A stretch of DNA of 64,000 nt from Bacilli bacterium. Its GTDB lineage: Bacteria; Bacillota_I; Bacilli_A; RF39; UBA660. The DNA lies in assembly GCA_017541325.1 (NCBI GenBank), contig JAFXZI010000014.1, forward strand, positions 49,168 to 113,167, given 5' to 3'. The notes beneath the pieces were generated by a model that was not told where the DNA came from, searched no databases, and saw nothing but the letters and a program-made list of their open reading frames with translations. Below are positions 36,808 to 45,336 of this stretch, piece by piece; the stretch's first letter is position 1, and the number at the start of each line of letters is the position of its first letter. A program made the position numbers and the translations under genes.

Positions 36808-38127
36808 CTATTCACCTTCTACTATTTCTTCTTCTATTTCTAATTCATCAAATAATTCTTCTGATAGTTTTTCTTCAAAGTAATATAATATATAATCTAC
36901 TCCAACTAAAGTTTCTTCTTTAGTTTTATTATCTTTTATTTTAATTTGATCATTCTTTAATTCTTCATCATTCAAGATAATAAAGAATCTACTATTTAGA
37001 CGATCTGCTTGTTTAAATTGACTCTTTAGGCTTCTACCTAGATTTTCCATTTCTATTTTATAACCATTCATTCTTAAATATTGGCATAAAGTAACTGCAT
37101 AATCTTTTTCTGTATCAGATACATACATAATATAAGCATCAAGTGCTTTATCAACAGGTAGTTCTACTTTTTCAAGATCTAACGCCATAATAAGTCTTCC
37201 CATACCTAAAGCAAATCCTATTCCTGGAGTTGATGGCCCATCTAATTGTTCTGCTAGTCCATTATATCTTCCCCCACCAGCTAAAACATTATTAGAACCA
37301 AATCCATCTACTTTAGCTTCTATCTCAAATACTGTATGGTTATAGTAATCAAGTCCTCTTACTATATTAGGATTTACTTCATAATCTACTTCAAGAAGTG
37401 ATAAATATTTTTTAACTGTTTCAAATCTTTCTTTACTCTCTTCATTTAAATAATCAATAGTTTTAGGAGCATTTTTTAATATTGGATTATCACAATCTAC
37501 TTTACAATCAAGAATTCTTAAAGGATTCTTTTTAAATCTTTCTTGGCAGTCTTCACATAAAGTATCAATATGTGGACGAAAATACTCTACTAAAGCTTCT
37601 CTATAATTATTACGAGATTCATTATCACCTAAAGTATTAATATTAACTTTTACTTCTTGTAATCCTAATAATTTAAATAAATTAACTGGAATAGATATTA
37701 CTTCAGCATCTATATATGGATCATCACACCCTAATACTTCTACACCAAATTGTGTAAGTTCTCTATCTCTTCCTGATTGAGGTCTTTCGTAACGATACAT
37801 TGTACCATTATAGTAAATCTTAACTGGTTGAGCACCATCTCCATACATTTTGTTTTCAATATAACTTCTTACTATTCCTGCAGTTCCTTCTGGACGTAGA
37901 GTCATATTACGTCCACCTCTATCTACAAAATCATATGTTTCTTTTGTAACTATATCAGTTGTATCTCCTACTCCTCTATGGAATAATTCACTAGATTCAA
38001 AAATTGGTGTACGCATGAAATCATAATTATATTCTTTCATTAAATCATCAATTACTTGATCAACATATTTAAATTTTCTAGCTTGATCACCATATATATC
38101 ATGGCATCCTTTTGGTTTAGTTATCAT
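36808..38127 (-). CDS. hisS: Histidyl-tRNA synthetase
   Basis: 439 residues. Class II enzyme: TLRPEGTAGIVRSY, motif 2 YRYERPQSGRDRELTQFG, RGLDYYNHTVFE and GGRYNGL histidine-binding segments. The C-terminal anticodon domain is followed by an acidic tail. First gene of the hisS-aspS operon, expressed from a T-box leader. AGGAGG precedes the ATG. Confidence 0.97.
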   Translation of the reverse strand: MITKPKGCHDIYGDQARKFKYVDQVIDDLMKEYNYDFMRTPIFESSELFHRGVGDTTDIVTKETYDFVDRGGRNMTLRPEGTAGIVRSYIENKMYGDGAQPVKIYYNGTMYRYERPQSGRDRELTQFGVEVLGCDDPYIDAEVISIPVNLFKLLGLQEVKVNINTLGDNESRNNYREALVEYFRPHIDTLCEDCQERFKKNPLRILDCKVDCDNPILKNAPKTIDYLNEESKERFETVKKYLSLLEVDYEVNPNIVRGLDYYNHTVFEIEAKVDGFGSNNVLAGGGRYNGLAEQLDGPSTPGIGFALGMGRLIMALDLEKVELPVDKALDAYIMYVSDTEKDYAVTLCQYLRMNGYKIEMENLGRSLKSQFKQADRLNSRFFIILNDEELKNDQIKIKDNKTKEETLVGVDYILYYFEEKLSEELFDELEIEEEIVEGE

Positions 38128-38145
38128 AAATACCTCCTAAAAATG

Positions 38146-38345
38146 CAAAAAGATGATACCAGTATAAGGACGAATCTCTCGTGGTACCACCTTAATTCAT
38201 AACAATAGTTATCTCAAATATCTTAACGCGATATAACGTTCTATGTTTATATAAAGTGTCTTCAATACATATTAGCTTAAGTATTTTCACCAACCATACT
38301 TTCTCTAAAAGCAATTACATATTTACTCCTCTTTCATAGAAGTTA
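38146..38345 (-). promoter_or_regulatory. T-box leader of hisS-aspS with overlapping Asp/His specifier GACAC
   Basis: The leader has stem I with a distal GGTTGGTGAAAA loop and the specifier region TTGAAGACACTTT. GAC (38258-38260, Asp) and CAC (38256-38258, His) overlap by one base. The antiterminator AAGG-[TGGTACC]-ACGA...TCGT-CCTT is complete. The competing terminator pairs GGTGGTACCA with TGGTATCATC and ends in T5. The operon encodes exactly HisRS and AspRS, so both codons make sense. The 282-base gap upstream of hisS holds this element, its promoter and the greA terminator. Confidence 0.92.
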
Positions 38346-38350
38346 ACCTA

Positions 38351-38379
38351 ATTTTATATCTAAAACACCTTTTTTTCAA
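38351..38379 (-). promoter_or_regulatory. Sigma-A promoter of the hisS-aspS T-box transcript
   Basis: -35 TTGAAA (38374-38379), 17-base spacer, -10 TAAAAT (38351-38356). Confidence 0.75.
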
Positions 38380-38382
38380 GTG

Positions 38383-38416
38383 AAAAAAATAGAAACATAT
38401 AAATTGTTTCTATTTA
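38383..38416 (-). terminator. Terminator of greA
   Basis: Stem AAATAGAAACA/TGTTTCTATTT with a T run, overlapping the TAG stop. Confidence 0.8.
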
Positions 38417-38877
38417 ATTTCAGTAATCTCTATTTTATAAACTCCGTTTGGACTTTCAACTTCAACAATGTCTCCAACTTTTTTATTTAAAATTGCTTTA
38501 GCAATTGGACTTTCATTAGATATTTTGCTCATAAATGGATCTGCTTCTTGACTACCAACGATTTTATATTCATCAGTATCATCATCATCTACATATTTAA
38601 CAGATACAGTTGACCCAATAGATACTTTATCAGTTTTAACTTCATTGATAATTTCTGCATTTTCTAACATTTTCTCTATTTTCTTAATGCGTCCTTCGAT
38701 TTCTGCTTGTTCATTTTTAGCAGCATCGTAGTCTGCATTTTCTGACAAATCTCCTAAAGCACGTGCTTCTTTAATAGCAATAATATTTCTTGGACGTTGT
38801 ACATTAATTAAATCATCTAGCTCTTTTTTTAGTTCATCTAATCCTTCTTGAGTTAAATAGGTTTTCTTTTCTTTCAT
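38410..38877 (-). CDS. greA: Transcription elongation factor GreA
   Basis: 155 residues, the normal length. N-terminal coiled coil with the LTQEGLDELKKELDDL start and the acidic tip region DLSENADYDAAKNEQ, then the FKBP-like C-terminal domain (IVGSQEADP, SPIAKAILNKKVGD). It restarts backtracked RNA polymerase by stimulating transcript cleavage. Single gene with a strong promoter and AGAGGTG before the ATG. Confidence 0.97.
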   Translation of the reverse strand: MKEKKTYLTQEGLDELKKELDDLINVQRPRNIIAIKEARALGDLSENADYDAAKNEQAEIEGRIKKIEKMLENAEIINEVKTDKVSIGSTVSVKYVDDDDTDEYKIVGSQEADPFMSKISNESPIAKAILNKKVGDIVEVESPNGVYKIEITEIK

Positions 38878-38911
38878 AGTAATGCACCTCTTTCAAACAC
38901 ATACTTTTAAC

Positions 38912-38940
38912 AAGATACTACAAATAGGCAAAAAAGTCAA
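38912..38940 (-). promoter_or_regulatory. Sigma-A promoter of greA
   Basis: -35 TTGACT (38935-38940), 17-base spacer, -10 TATCTT (38912-38917); longer 5' leader than most genes here. Confidence 0.75.
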
Positions 38941-38964
38941 GTTGTTATGGTATGAACTTAACAA

Positions 38965-38988
38965 TAAAAAAAAGACCTATAAGGTCTT
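38965..38988 (-). terminator. Terminator after the SPFH gene
   Basis: Stem AAGACCT/AGGTCTT with a run of T. Confidence 0.8.
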
Positions 38989-38992
38989 GTTT

Positions 38993-39892
38993 TTAACTTT
39001 CTTTGTCTTTATGATCCTTAAACATTTCTTCAATAGTTGTTGATAAAGTAGCAATATTTTGTAAATCTGATGGAACAATAATCTTTGTAGACTTTCCATC
39101 TGCTACCTTAGCAAGTGCTTCAAAGCTCTTTAAAGTAAGAACTGATTTATCAGCTTTAGCTTCTTTTAATAACTTAATTCCATTTGCTTCAGCCTCTTTA
39201 ATTCTAAGAATTGCTTCTGCTTGTCCTTCTGCTTCTTTAATAGCAGTTTGTTTAATAGCTTCTGCTCTTAAAATAGCACTTTCTTTTTCTCCCTCAGCAA
39301 TAAGGATTGCAGATTTCTTTTCTCCTTCTGCTTGAAGAATTTTTTCACGTCTTTCACGTTCAGCACGCATTTGTTTTTCCATTGCTTCTTGAATATCACG
39401 AGGTGGAATAATATTTTTAACTTCTACTCTGTTTATTTTAATTCCCCATGGATTTGTAGCTTCATCAAGAATAGCGCACATTTTTTCATTAATAGCATCC
39501 CTACTTGTTAAAGTTTGGTCTAATTCTAGTTCACCAATTAAGTTACGAAGTGTAGTTGCAGTTAAATTTTCAATTGCAACAATTGGATTTTCAATTCCGT
39601 AAGTATATAACTTAGGATCTGTAATTTGATAATATACGATAGTATCTATTTGCATACTAACATTATCTTTTGTAATAACTGATTGTGGTAAGAAATCTCT
39701 AACAATTTCTTTTAAAGTAATTCTGTTAACAATTCTGTCAACGAATGGTAATTTGAAGTGTAGTCCATTATTCCATGTTTCTAGATATGAACCAACACGT
39801 TCAATAACTACTGCTTCTGCTTGTGATACAACTTTTACACAAGTAAGTATGATAATAACAGCAAGTATTAATAAAAACCAAAATAATTCCAT
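38993..39892 (-). CDS. SPFH/band 7 domain membrane protein (QmcA/paraslipin-like)
   Basis: 299 residues: one N-terminal membrane helix (3-22), SPFH domain (~25-190, with VSQAEAVVIERVGSY and RDAINEKMCAILDEAT), then an Ala/Glu/Lys-rich coiled coil (~190-250, with the repeated AEGEKKSAILIAEGEKES). Such proteins form large membrane rings that organise microdomains. The start overlaps the stop of the NfeD gene by one base, the classical nfeD-stomatin pairing. Confidence 0.94.
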   Translation of the reverse strand: MELFWFLLILAVIIILTCVKVVSQAEAVVIERVGSYLETWNNGLHFKLPFVDRIVNRITLKEIVRDFLPQSVITKDNVSMQIDTIVYYQITDPKLYTYGIENPIVAIENLTATTLRNLIGELELDQTLTSRDAINEKMCAILDEATNPWGIKINRVEVKNIIPPRDIQEAMEKQMRAERERREKILQAEGEKKSAILIAEGEKESAILRAEAIKQTAIKEAEGQAEAILRIKEAEANGIKLLKEAKADKSVLTLKSFEALAKVADGKSTKIIVPSDLQNIATLSTTIEEMFKDHKDKES

Positions 39893-40311
39893 TAATCTTT
39901 TTCCTCCTCTACGACTAATTTTACCCCATCAATTCGAAGTATTTTAACTGTAGCACCTACTTCAATCTTTTTATCAGCTACAGCAGTCCATCTTTTTCCA
40001 TCAACTTTAACTTCTCCATTTTCGTTTTTAGTTATTTCTTTAGTAACTACACCAGTCATTTCTAAAACACGATCTAGATTAGTTTTGTGTTTAGTTTTAT
40101 TAAGCCACTTAGTAAGTTGTTTTCTTGTAGTTATTAATAGAACAATACCTAATACTACAAAGACAGCAAATTGTACTGCGAATGGTATATCAAAGAAAGA
40201 TAATATCCATGCAACAATTGCACTGGCAACAAACCATACTGTAACTAAATTAATAGTAATTAGTTCAATAAAACTTAAAACTAAAATCATTACAAACCAA
40301 AAGTACTCCAT
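39892..40311 (-). CDS. NfeD family membrane protein
   Basis: 139 residues: two or three N-terminal membrane helices (3-70) and a C-terminal OB-fold NfeD domain (GVVTKEITKNENGEVKVDGKRWTAVAD). This is the short form without the ClpP-like protease. It is thought to work with the SPFH partner encoded directly downstream. AGGAGG precedes the ATG. Confidence 0.94.
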   Translation of the reverse strand: MEYFWFVMILVLSFIELITINLVTVWFVASAIVAWILSFFDIPFAVQFAVFVVLGIVLLITTRKQLTKWLNKTKHKTNLDRVLEMTGVVTKEITKNENGEVKVDGKRWTAVADKKIEVGATVKILRIDGVKLVVEEEKD

Positions 40312-40329
40312 AATCTACCTCCTGGATAT

Positions 40330-40335
40330 ATTATA
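40330..40335 (-). promoter_or_regulatory. -10 box of the nfeD-SPFH operon
   Basis: TATAAT (context GGTATAAT) lies 18 bases before the ATG at 40311. Confidence 0.45.
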
Positions 40336-40342
40336 CCATAAA

Positions 40343-41977
40343 TTAGTCTTTTTTTGAAGATGGATAATACTCATTTATTCTTTTTTCTATACGAGTTTTT
40401 CCAAGTATTTTTAAGATGTTATAAAGATTTGGAGTATTATCTTTAGTAGTCATAGATATTCTAATCATATTAGAGATATCAACAATACTTCCAGGATATG
40501 AATCTGGTTCTTCTTTATAGGCTTTCATATCAGTTGCATATCCATATTTAGATGCAAGATCTTTCATCTTATTAAACCACTCTTCTTCAGTATCAGAACT
40601 ATCATAATAATTATTAAAATAATCTATTATAATTTCACTATTATCTAAACTCTTCTTTTCTTTAAAAAACAACTCATCAAACATGTACCACATATTATCT
40701 TTAACTTCACTAAAACTAGAATAATCTTTTCTTGGTTTTTTTCTTTCTCTTTCAATATTAATAAATTCTATAGAATCATCTTTATATTTAACTAATAAAT
40801 TGTAAAACTCTGAATCATATTCTTTAGTATATTCTAATAATCTATTATAAAAATCAGATGCACTTAAATAACTTAAATAATTTTTAGAAATATTAAGTAG
40901 TTTTTCCATATCAAAAAGAGAACCACTACTAGAAACTTTTTTAAAATCAAATTTAAATTTATCAATACTTTCACGAGGATTAGCATTGTACCATTCCTCA
41001 AAATTACTATTAGCTATTGTTAATAAATATAATTTAATTGCTTCTTTTGGAACTCCAAGTTCATGATAGAAAGAAATTGCTGCTTCTTTATCTTTTCTCT
41101 TACTAAGTTTTCTTCTTATTTCTCCATCTTGAATCATTATAGGAGATAAATGGCAATACTTAGGTAATTTATATCCTAATACTTTAAATAATTCATAGTG
41201 AATTGGAAGAGAACTTAACCATTCATCTCCACGTATAACATGAGTAGTATGCATTAAAGAATCATCTACTGCATGAGCAAAATGATATGTAGGAAAACCA
41301 TCTCCTTTTATTAGTACAACATCTATATTATTTTCTGGAAATTCTAAATCTCCTTTTATTAAATCTTTTATATGAATTCTTTTATTTATATCACCTTGTG
41401 ATTTTAATCTAATAATATATGGTTCTCCATTTTTTATTTTTTTAATTCTTTCTTCATCACTTAAATCTCTATATTTAGCAAACGCCCCATAACATCCTAT
41501 TTCTAGTTTATCTTTTTCTTGAATTTCTCTCATCTCTTCTAATTCTTTTTCAGTTAAAAAGCAAGGATAAGCAAGATCAATACTCATAAGATAGGAAGCA
41601 AAGGACTCATATATTTCTTTACGATGAGTTTGAATATAAGGACCATATATTCCAACCTCTCCATTAGATGTAACACCTTCATCTATCTTAATATCAAAAT
41701 TATCAAGATCTCGAATAATATTTTCTATTCCATTTTCTACTTCACGTTTTTGATCAGTATCTTCTATTCTTAAAAAGAAAACACCATCAGTATCATGTGC
41801 TGCTTTACTTGAAACATATGCAGAAAAAAGTGATCCCATATGAACAAATCCTGTTGGAGATGGTGCAAAACGTGTAACAACTGCACCTTCTTTTAAATCT
41901 CTTTTTGGATATTTTTCTTCATAGTAAGATTTATCTTTTACATTAGGAAATATTAATTTTATTAATTCATCTTTCAT
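40343..41977 (-). CDS. gltX: Glutamyl-tRNA synthetase
   Basis: 544 residues from the ATG at 41977 (GAGG upstream); the longer frame from 42040 starts within the preceding terminator and is rejected. Class I enzyme: HIGH-type APSPTGFVHMGSL, KMSKS-type RRKLSKRKD, DTDQKREVENG and VIRGDEWLSSLP motifs. Ligates Glu to tRNA-Glu. At 544 residues it is longer than the usual ~480, with the extra length in the C-terminal anticodon-binding half. Whether it also charges tRNA-Gln cannot be seen. Confidence 0.94.
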   Translation of the reverse strand: MKDELIKLIFPNVKDKSYYEEKYPKRDLKEGAVVTRFAPSPTGFVHMGSLFSAYVSSKAAHDTDGVFFLRIEDTDQKREVENGIENIIRDLDNFDIKIDEGVTSNGEVGIYGPYIQTHRKEIYESFASYLMSIDLAYPCFLTEKELEEMREIQEKDKLEIGCYGAFAKYRDLSDEERIKKIKNGEPYIIRLKSQGDINKRIHIKDLIKGDLEFPENNIDVVLIKGDGFPTYHFAHAVDDSLMHTTHVIRGDEWLSSLPIHYELFKVLGYKLPKYCHLSPIMIQDGEIRRKLSKRKDKEAAISFYHELGVPKEAIKLYLLTIANSNFEEWYNANPRESIDKFKFDFKKVSSSGSLFDMEKLLNISKNYLSYLSASDFYNRLLEYTKEYDSEFYNLLVKYKDDSIEFINIERERKKPRKDYSSFSEVKDNMWYMFDELFFKEKKSLDNSEIIIDYFNNYYDSSDTEEEWFNKMKDLASKYGYATDMKAYKEEPDSYPGSIVDISNMIRISMTTKDNTPNLYNILKILGKTRIEKRINEYYPSSKKD

Positions 41978-41999
41978 ATATAAACCTCGATTCATATAA

Positions 42000-42008
42000 A
42001 TAATATCA
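42000..42008 (-). promoter_or_regulatory. Extended -10 promoter of gltX
   Basis: TGATATTAT lies 22 bases before the ATG at 41977. Confidence 0.4.
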
Positions 42009-42036
42009 TAAAATAAAAATAATAGTATTATTAAAA

Positions 42037-42074
42037 TCAAAAAAGCACTTAATTATAATAATTAAATGCTTTTA
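42037..42074 (-). terminator. Terminator of the glycosidase-like fusion gene
   Basis: Stem AAAAGCA...TGCTTTT, extended by an AATTA/TAATT inner pairing, with a T run. Confidence 0.7.
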
Positions 42075-42079
42075 AATAT

Positions 42080-43618
42080 TTATCTTTCTGTTAAGTGAGG
42101 ACAAGATTGATTTCCTTTGTAAGCTGCAATATATTTTTTTAACATTTCATAATATTTAGATCCATGTCCACCTGACATTGGTTCAATATCACGACTACAT
42201 TCTTGAGTATACTCATCAGTAAATGTTCCACCATATAAACATAATGCAGTCCACTCATTCCACCAAGTAACTGTTACAACCTTTGGATGATATTTAAATG
42301 CTGTTTTCCATTGATTATAGAAAGTTTCACCATTTCTTCTACAAACAGCATCAGATGATGACATATAACTTCTTTGCATGGCAACACTAACACCAATTTG
42401 TTCAACAGCTCCGTTTTTATCTCTAGCAGGTTTATCATTATCTACTTCTAAATATGTCCAATCATATCTACTTACTCCATTTAATCCCCACATACTTCTA
42501 ACTGTAATATCTCTTTCTGGATTCCTTGTAGGAGGACTTGTTGTTAAAAAGAACGGTTTGCTATTCCAATAAACCCAAATATTCTCATATTTACTATTTT
42601 TATAGAAATCATCATATATTGCATTTACACTTTGCCATCCTTCAAATTGGTTATTTCCACCAGAATTACCTGTCCATACCCAATTCATTACATAAGGAGT
42701 TTTTTCTCCTTCACTTCTCATTTCATATACAGTTTCAAGAATAGCTTTTAATGGTGAATCAACATGAGCATTCCATCCACTAGAATGATGAGCAAAACCA
42801 GCATTTGGATTCATATTTGTATAATCTATAATTATAAAATCTACTCCAGCAGCTGCTAACTGCTTCATATGAGTCCTTATAACATTTTTATCGTTACTAT
42901 TGTAAAAACCTAACGCAGGTTTTCCCCAATAATATTCAGCACCACCTTCACAAAAACTAGATTGTTGAGAAATAATTCTAACTTTACTTTGATTAGGATG
43001 ATGCCATGTCGTATAGAATATTCCTACTAAATTTTTAGAATTAGCTATATCAAGTTTAGTTCCACCTAATCTTTTTTGTTCTTCTTCTAAAAGTTTCTTT
43101 ATAATATCATCATTTTTCTTTTCATTAGCTTCTCTTGCTTTTTCTCTTTTCTTTTCTCTTTCTTCTCTTTCTTCACTTTCTTTTTTAGCATTTTCAAATT
43201 CTTTAGTATTATCTTTTTTTAATTCTTTATCATAATAATTGCATATATCATTATCATTTATAAAGCAATTAATACATTCAATCATTGAATTTTGTTCTAG
43301 CATTTTAAATAACAATTGTGCACCAAAAACTACAAAGAATACTGCTGCTGCAGCAATAAATTTAGGTACTACTTTTCGTCTTAATCTGTCTAAATCTGGA
43401 TCTTTATTAATTACAGTTTTAAATATATCTATTCCTGCATATAAAACTAGCAAAATTGGAATTAATATTTTTATAATATCAACTGATGTCTTTATAACTG
43501 CTGGTACAGCAGCTGGTACCCCACTTATATTTCCACACGAAGCAAAATGTTCGGCAAAAACAATATCAGACGGAAAAACATATAGTATTAAAAATAAATA
43601 AACTAATCTTTTTTTCAT
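42080..43618 (-). CDS. Membrane-anchored GH99/GH71-like protein with a VirB2/TrbC-like N-terminus
   Basis: 512 residues. Signal peptide (1-22), then two membrane helices (~45-68 and ~86-107) around the loop INKDPDLDRLRRK, a layout like VirB2/TrbC-type conjugation pilins. Residues ~133-185 are a highly charged coiled coil. Residues ~197-505 look like a TIM-barrel glycosidase of the GH71/GH99 type: GIFYTTWHHPN, AAAGVDFIIIDYTN, MNWVWTGN, VYWNSKPFFL and VTWWNEWTA. Acidic residues in the last motif could be catalytic. Likely acts outside the cell on host or diet glycans while tethered to the membrane. Family calls are by motif shape. Confidence 0.65.
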   Translation of the reverse strand: MKKRLVYLFLILYVFPSDIVFAEHFASCGNISGVPAAVPAVIKTSVDIIKILIPILLVLYAGIDIFKTVINKDPDLDRLRRKVVPKFIAAAAVFFVVFGAQLLFKMLEQNSMIECINCFINDNDICNYYDKELKKDNTKEFENAKKESEEREEREKKREKAREANEKKNDDIIKKLLEEEQKRLGGTKLDIANSKNLVGIFYTTWHHPNQSKVRIISQQSSFCEGGAEYYWGKPALGFYNSNDKNVIRTHMKQLAAAGVDFIIIDYTNMNPNAGFAHHSSGWNAHVDSPLKAILETVYEMRSEGEKTPYVMNWVWTGNSGGNNQFEGWQSVNAIYDDFYKNSKYENIWVYWNSKPFFLTTSPPTRNPERDITVRSMWGLNGVSRYDWTYLEVDNDKPARDKNGAVEQIGVSVAMQRSYMSSSDAVCRRNGETFYNQWKTAFKYHPKVVTVTWWNEWTALCLYGGTFTDEYTQECSRDIEPMSGGHGSKYYEMLKKYIAAYKGNQSCPHLTER

Positions 43619-43659
43619 ACAATGGTACCTTTCTTTATTATTATTCTAAATAAATAATA

Positions 43660-44376
43660 TCACATCGTTTTATAGAACTCTATTATTTTATCTAAAGTAT
43701 CAAAATCAATTGTCTCTTTACTGTCACATAAACTTTGACTTGGATCATAATGAACTTCAATTAATAGTCCATCCGCTCCTGCTGTTAAAGCAGCACAAGA
43801 CATAGATTCAACCATGTAAGATAGTCCACTAGCATGAGATGGATCAATTATTATTTTATAATCTGTATTATTCTTTATATATGGAATCGCTTGTAAATCA
43901 AGTATATTTCTAGTTTCATTTGAAATAGTATTTCTAACTCCTCTTTCACATAAAATAATATTTGTATTACCTTCTCTTTTTATATATTCTGCTGCTTTAA
44001 TCCATTCATTATAAGAAGCTGCAAAATTTCTTTTTAAAATAACTGGAGTTTTTGTTTTTCCTACTTCTTTTAACAATTCATAATTATACATATTTCTTGT
44101 ACCTATTTGAATTATATCTATTTTATCTCCGTACTTTTTAACCTGTTCAATAGTAGTTAACTCAGTAACTATTTTAATATCTAGTTCTTCTTTTAATTTA
44201 AGAAGCATTTCCATACCCTCATCTCTTAACCCTTGAAAAGAATTGGGATCAGTTCTCATTTTAAAAGTTCCAGCTCGAAAATATTCAATTCCTCTTTCTT
44301 TTAAAAGAGATGCTATTTTTTTAATCTCATCATAACTTGCGAAAGTACATGGACCAGCAATAATTATTTTATTCAT
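43660..44376 (-). CDS. DAHP synthase (type I-beta, short form)
   Basis: 238 residues. First enzyme of the shikimate pathway, joining PEP and erythrose 4-phosphate. Core motifs: AGPCTFAS (7-14), FRAGTFKMRTDPNSFQG, ILKRNFAASYNEW, IILCERGVRN and IIDPSHASG. The usual N-terminal ferredoxin-like or ACT regulatory domain is absent; the protein starts right at the barrel, so it may be unregulated. No other shikimate gene is in the window. GAGGGTGAT before the ATG. Confidence 0.92.
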   Translation of the reverse strand: MNKIIIAGPCTFASYDEIKKIASLLKERGIEYFRAGTFKMRTDPNSFQGLRDEGMEMLLKLKEELDIKIVTELTTIEQVKKYGDKIDIIQIGTRNMYNYELLKEVGKTKTPVILKRNFAASYNEWIKAAEYIKREGNTNIILCERGVRNTISNETRNILDLQAIPYIKNNTDYKIIIDPSHASGLSYMVESMSCAALTAGADGLLIEVHYDPSQSLCDSKETIDFDTLDKIIEFYKTM

Positions 44377-44397
44377 AATATCACCCTCTACATTTTT

Positions 44398-44406
44398 ATT
44401 ATATCA
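44398..44406 (-). promoter_or_regulatory. Extended -10 promoter of the DAHP synthase gene
   Basis: TGATATAAT lies 21 bases before the ATG at 44376. Confidence 0.5.
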
Positions 44407-44494
44407 CTATTGTTTTACAATAATATACATTAAAAAGACTAAAATATTTACGTAAACAAATTATATTTGATATGATTAAATTGAGATGATAAAT

Positions 44495-45307
44495 ATGAAT
44501 AAAAACAAATTAATAATAGTTAGTATTATTTGTATCTTATTATTTTCTTTTAGTTTTTATTATATATCTTTTAATAAAGAGAAAAATAATAAAGAAATTA
44601 ATAAAAAAGACGAACCAATTATAAATAATGAAAAAGATGATAATAAGAAAGATGAAGAAACGCAAGTAATAGATAGTACAGAAACAAAAGATGATAAACA
44701 AGAAGTAACCGAAACAAATACTAATACAACTACAAACAATACTAATACTACTAAAGAAACAACTACTAATACTAAAAAGAGTAATACAACTTCTACTAGC
44801 AAAAGTAATACAACAAAAAAGAGTAATACTAATACTAGTACAAATACAAAAAAACCAACTAGTCAAAATAATACTAATCATTCTAGTAGTACTACTCAAC
44901 AAAATAATAACACAAGCACTAGCAGTAACAACAATAATACAAGTAGTAGTAATAACAACACTTCTACTACACCACCAGAAACACCTTCAACACCTACAAT
45001 TACATATTCTTGTCCTAGTGGATATACTCTAAATGGTACTAAATGTACAATAACTGTAAATGCTAGTTTAGTATGTCCAGATAATACAACGGAATCTATT
45101 AATGATAGTTGTATCAATCTAAGTGAAGGGTATGAAAGTCAAAGCGAAGAATGTCCAAGTGGATATATTATGATTAAAATGATTGGTATTGGTATACCTG
45201 ATAAATATATGTGTCATCCTGCACACTCAAAAGTATATAGATGTGAAAGTGGTTATACTTTAAGTAATAATAAATGTACTAAAACAATTGATGCAACACA
45301 AAATTAA
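44495..45307 (+). CDS. Membrane-anchored Thr/Ser/Asn-rich protein with Cys-rich C-terminal repeats
   Basis: 270 residues from the ATG at 44495 (weak GAG site 9 bases upstream; an ATG at 44486 is an alternative). Membrane helix at ~5-24, a charged Lys/Glu/Asp stretch, then about 120 residues of almost only Thr, Ser, Asn and Lys, a low-complexity extracellular linker. The last ~100 residues have eight Cys with two copies of a SGYTLxxxKCT motif. Probably a surface protein whose Cys-rich head is held away from the membrane; function unknown. The only plus-strand gene in this half of the window. Confidence 0.75.
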   Translation: MNKNKLIIVSIICILLFSFSFYYISFNKEKNNKEINKKDEPIINNEKDDNKKDEETQVIDSTETKDDKQEVTETNTNTTTNNTNTTKETTTNTKKSNTTSTSKSNTTKKSNTNTSTNTKKPTSQNNTNHSSSTTQQNNNTSTSSNNNNTSSSNNNTSTTPPETPSTPTITYSCPSGYTLNGTKCTITVNASLVCPDNTTESINDSCINLSEGYESQSEECPSGYIMIKMIGIGIPDKYMCHPAHSKVYRCESGYTLSNNKCTKTIDATQN

Positions 45308-45336
45308 AACTATTAACTTAATGTTAATAGTTTTTT
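45306..45336. terminator. Bidirectional terminator between converging genes
   Basis: Stem AACTATTAAC/GTTAATAGTT followed by T on the plus strand and a looser T-rich stretch on the minus strand. Confidence 0.75.

Noticed and set aside
44700-44960. DNA repeat or CRISPR-like array
   Set aside because: The repeated ACTAATACTA-type units are irregular codons of the Thr/Asn linker, with no constant repeat-spacer pattern.
44540-45117. Long minus-strand frames opposite the Thr/Ser/Asn-rich gene
   Set aside because: Low-complexity plus-strand codons give open frames on the other strand; the resulting Ser/Val/Leu strings have no start signal.
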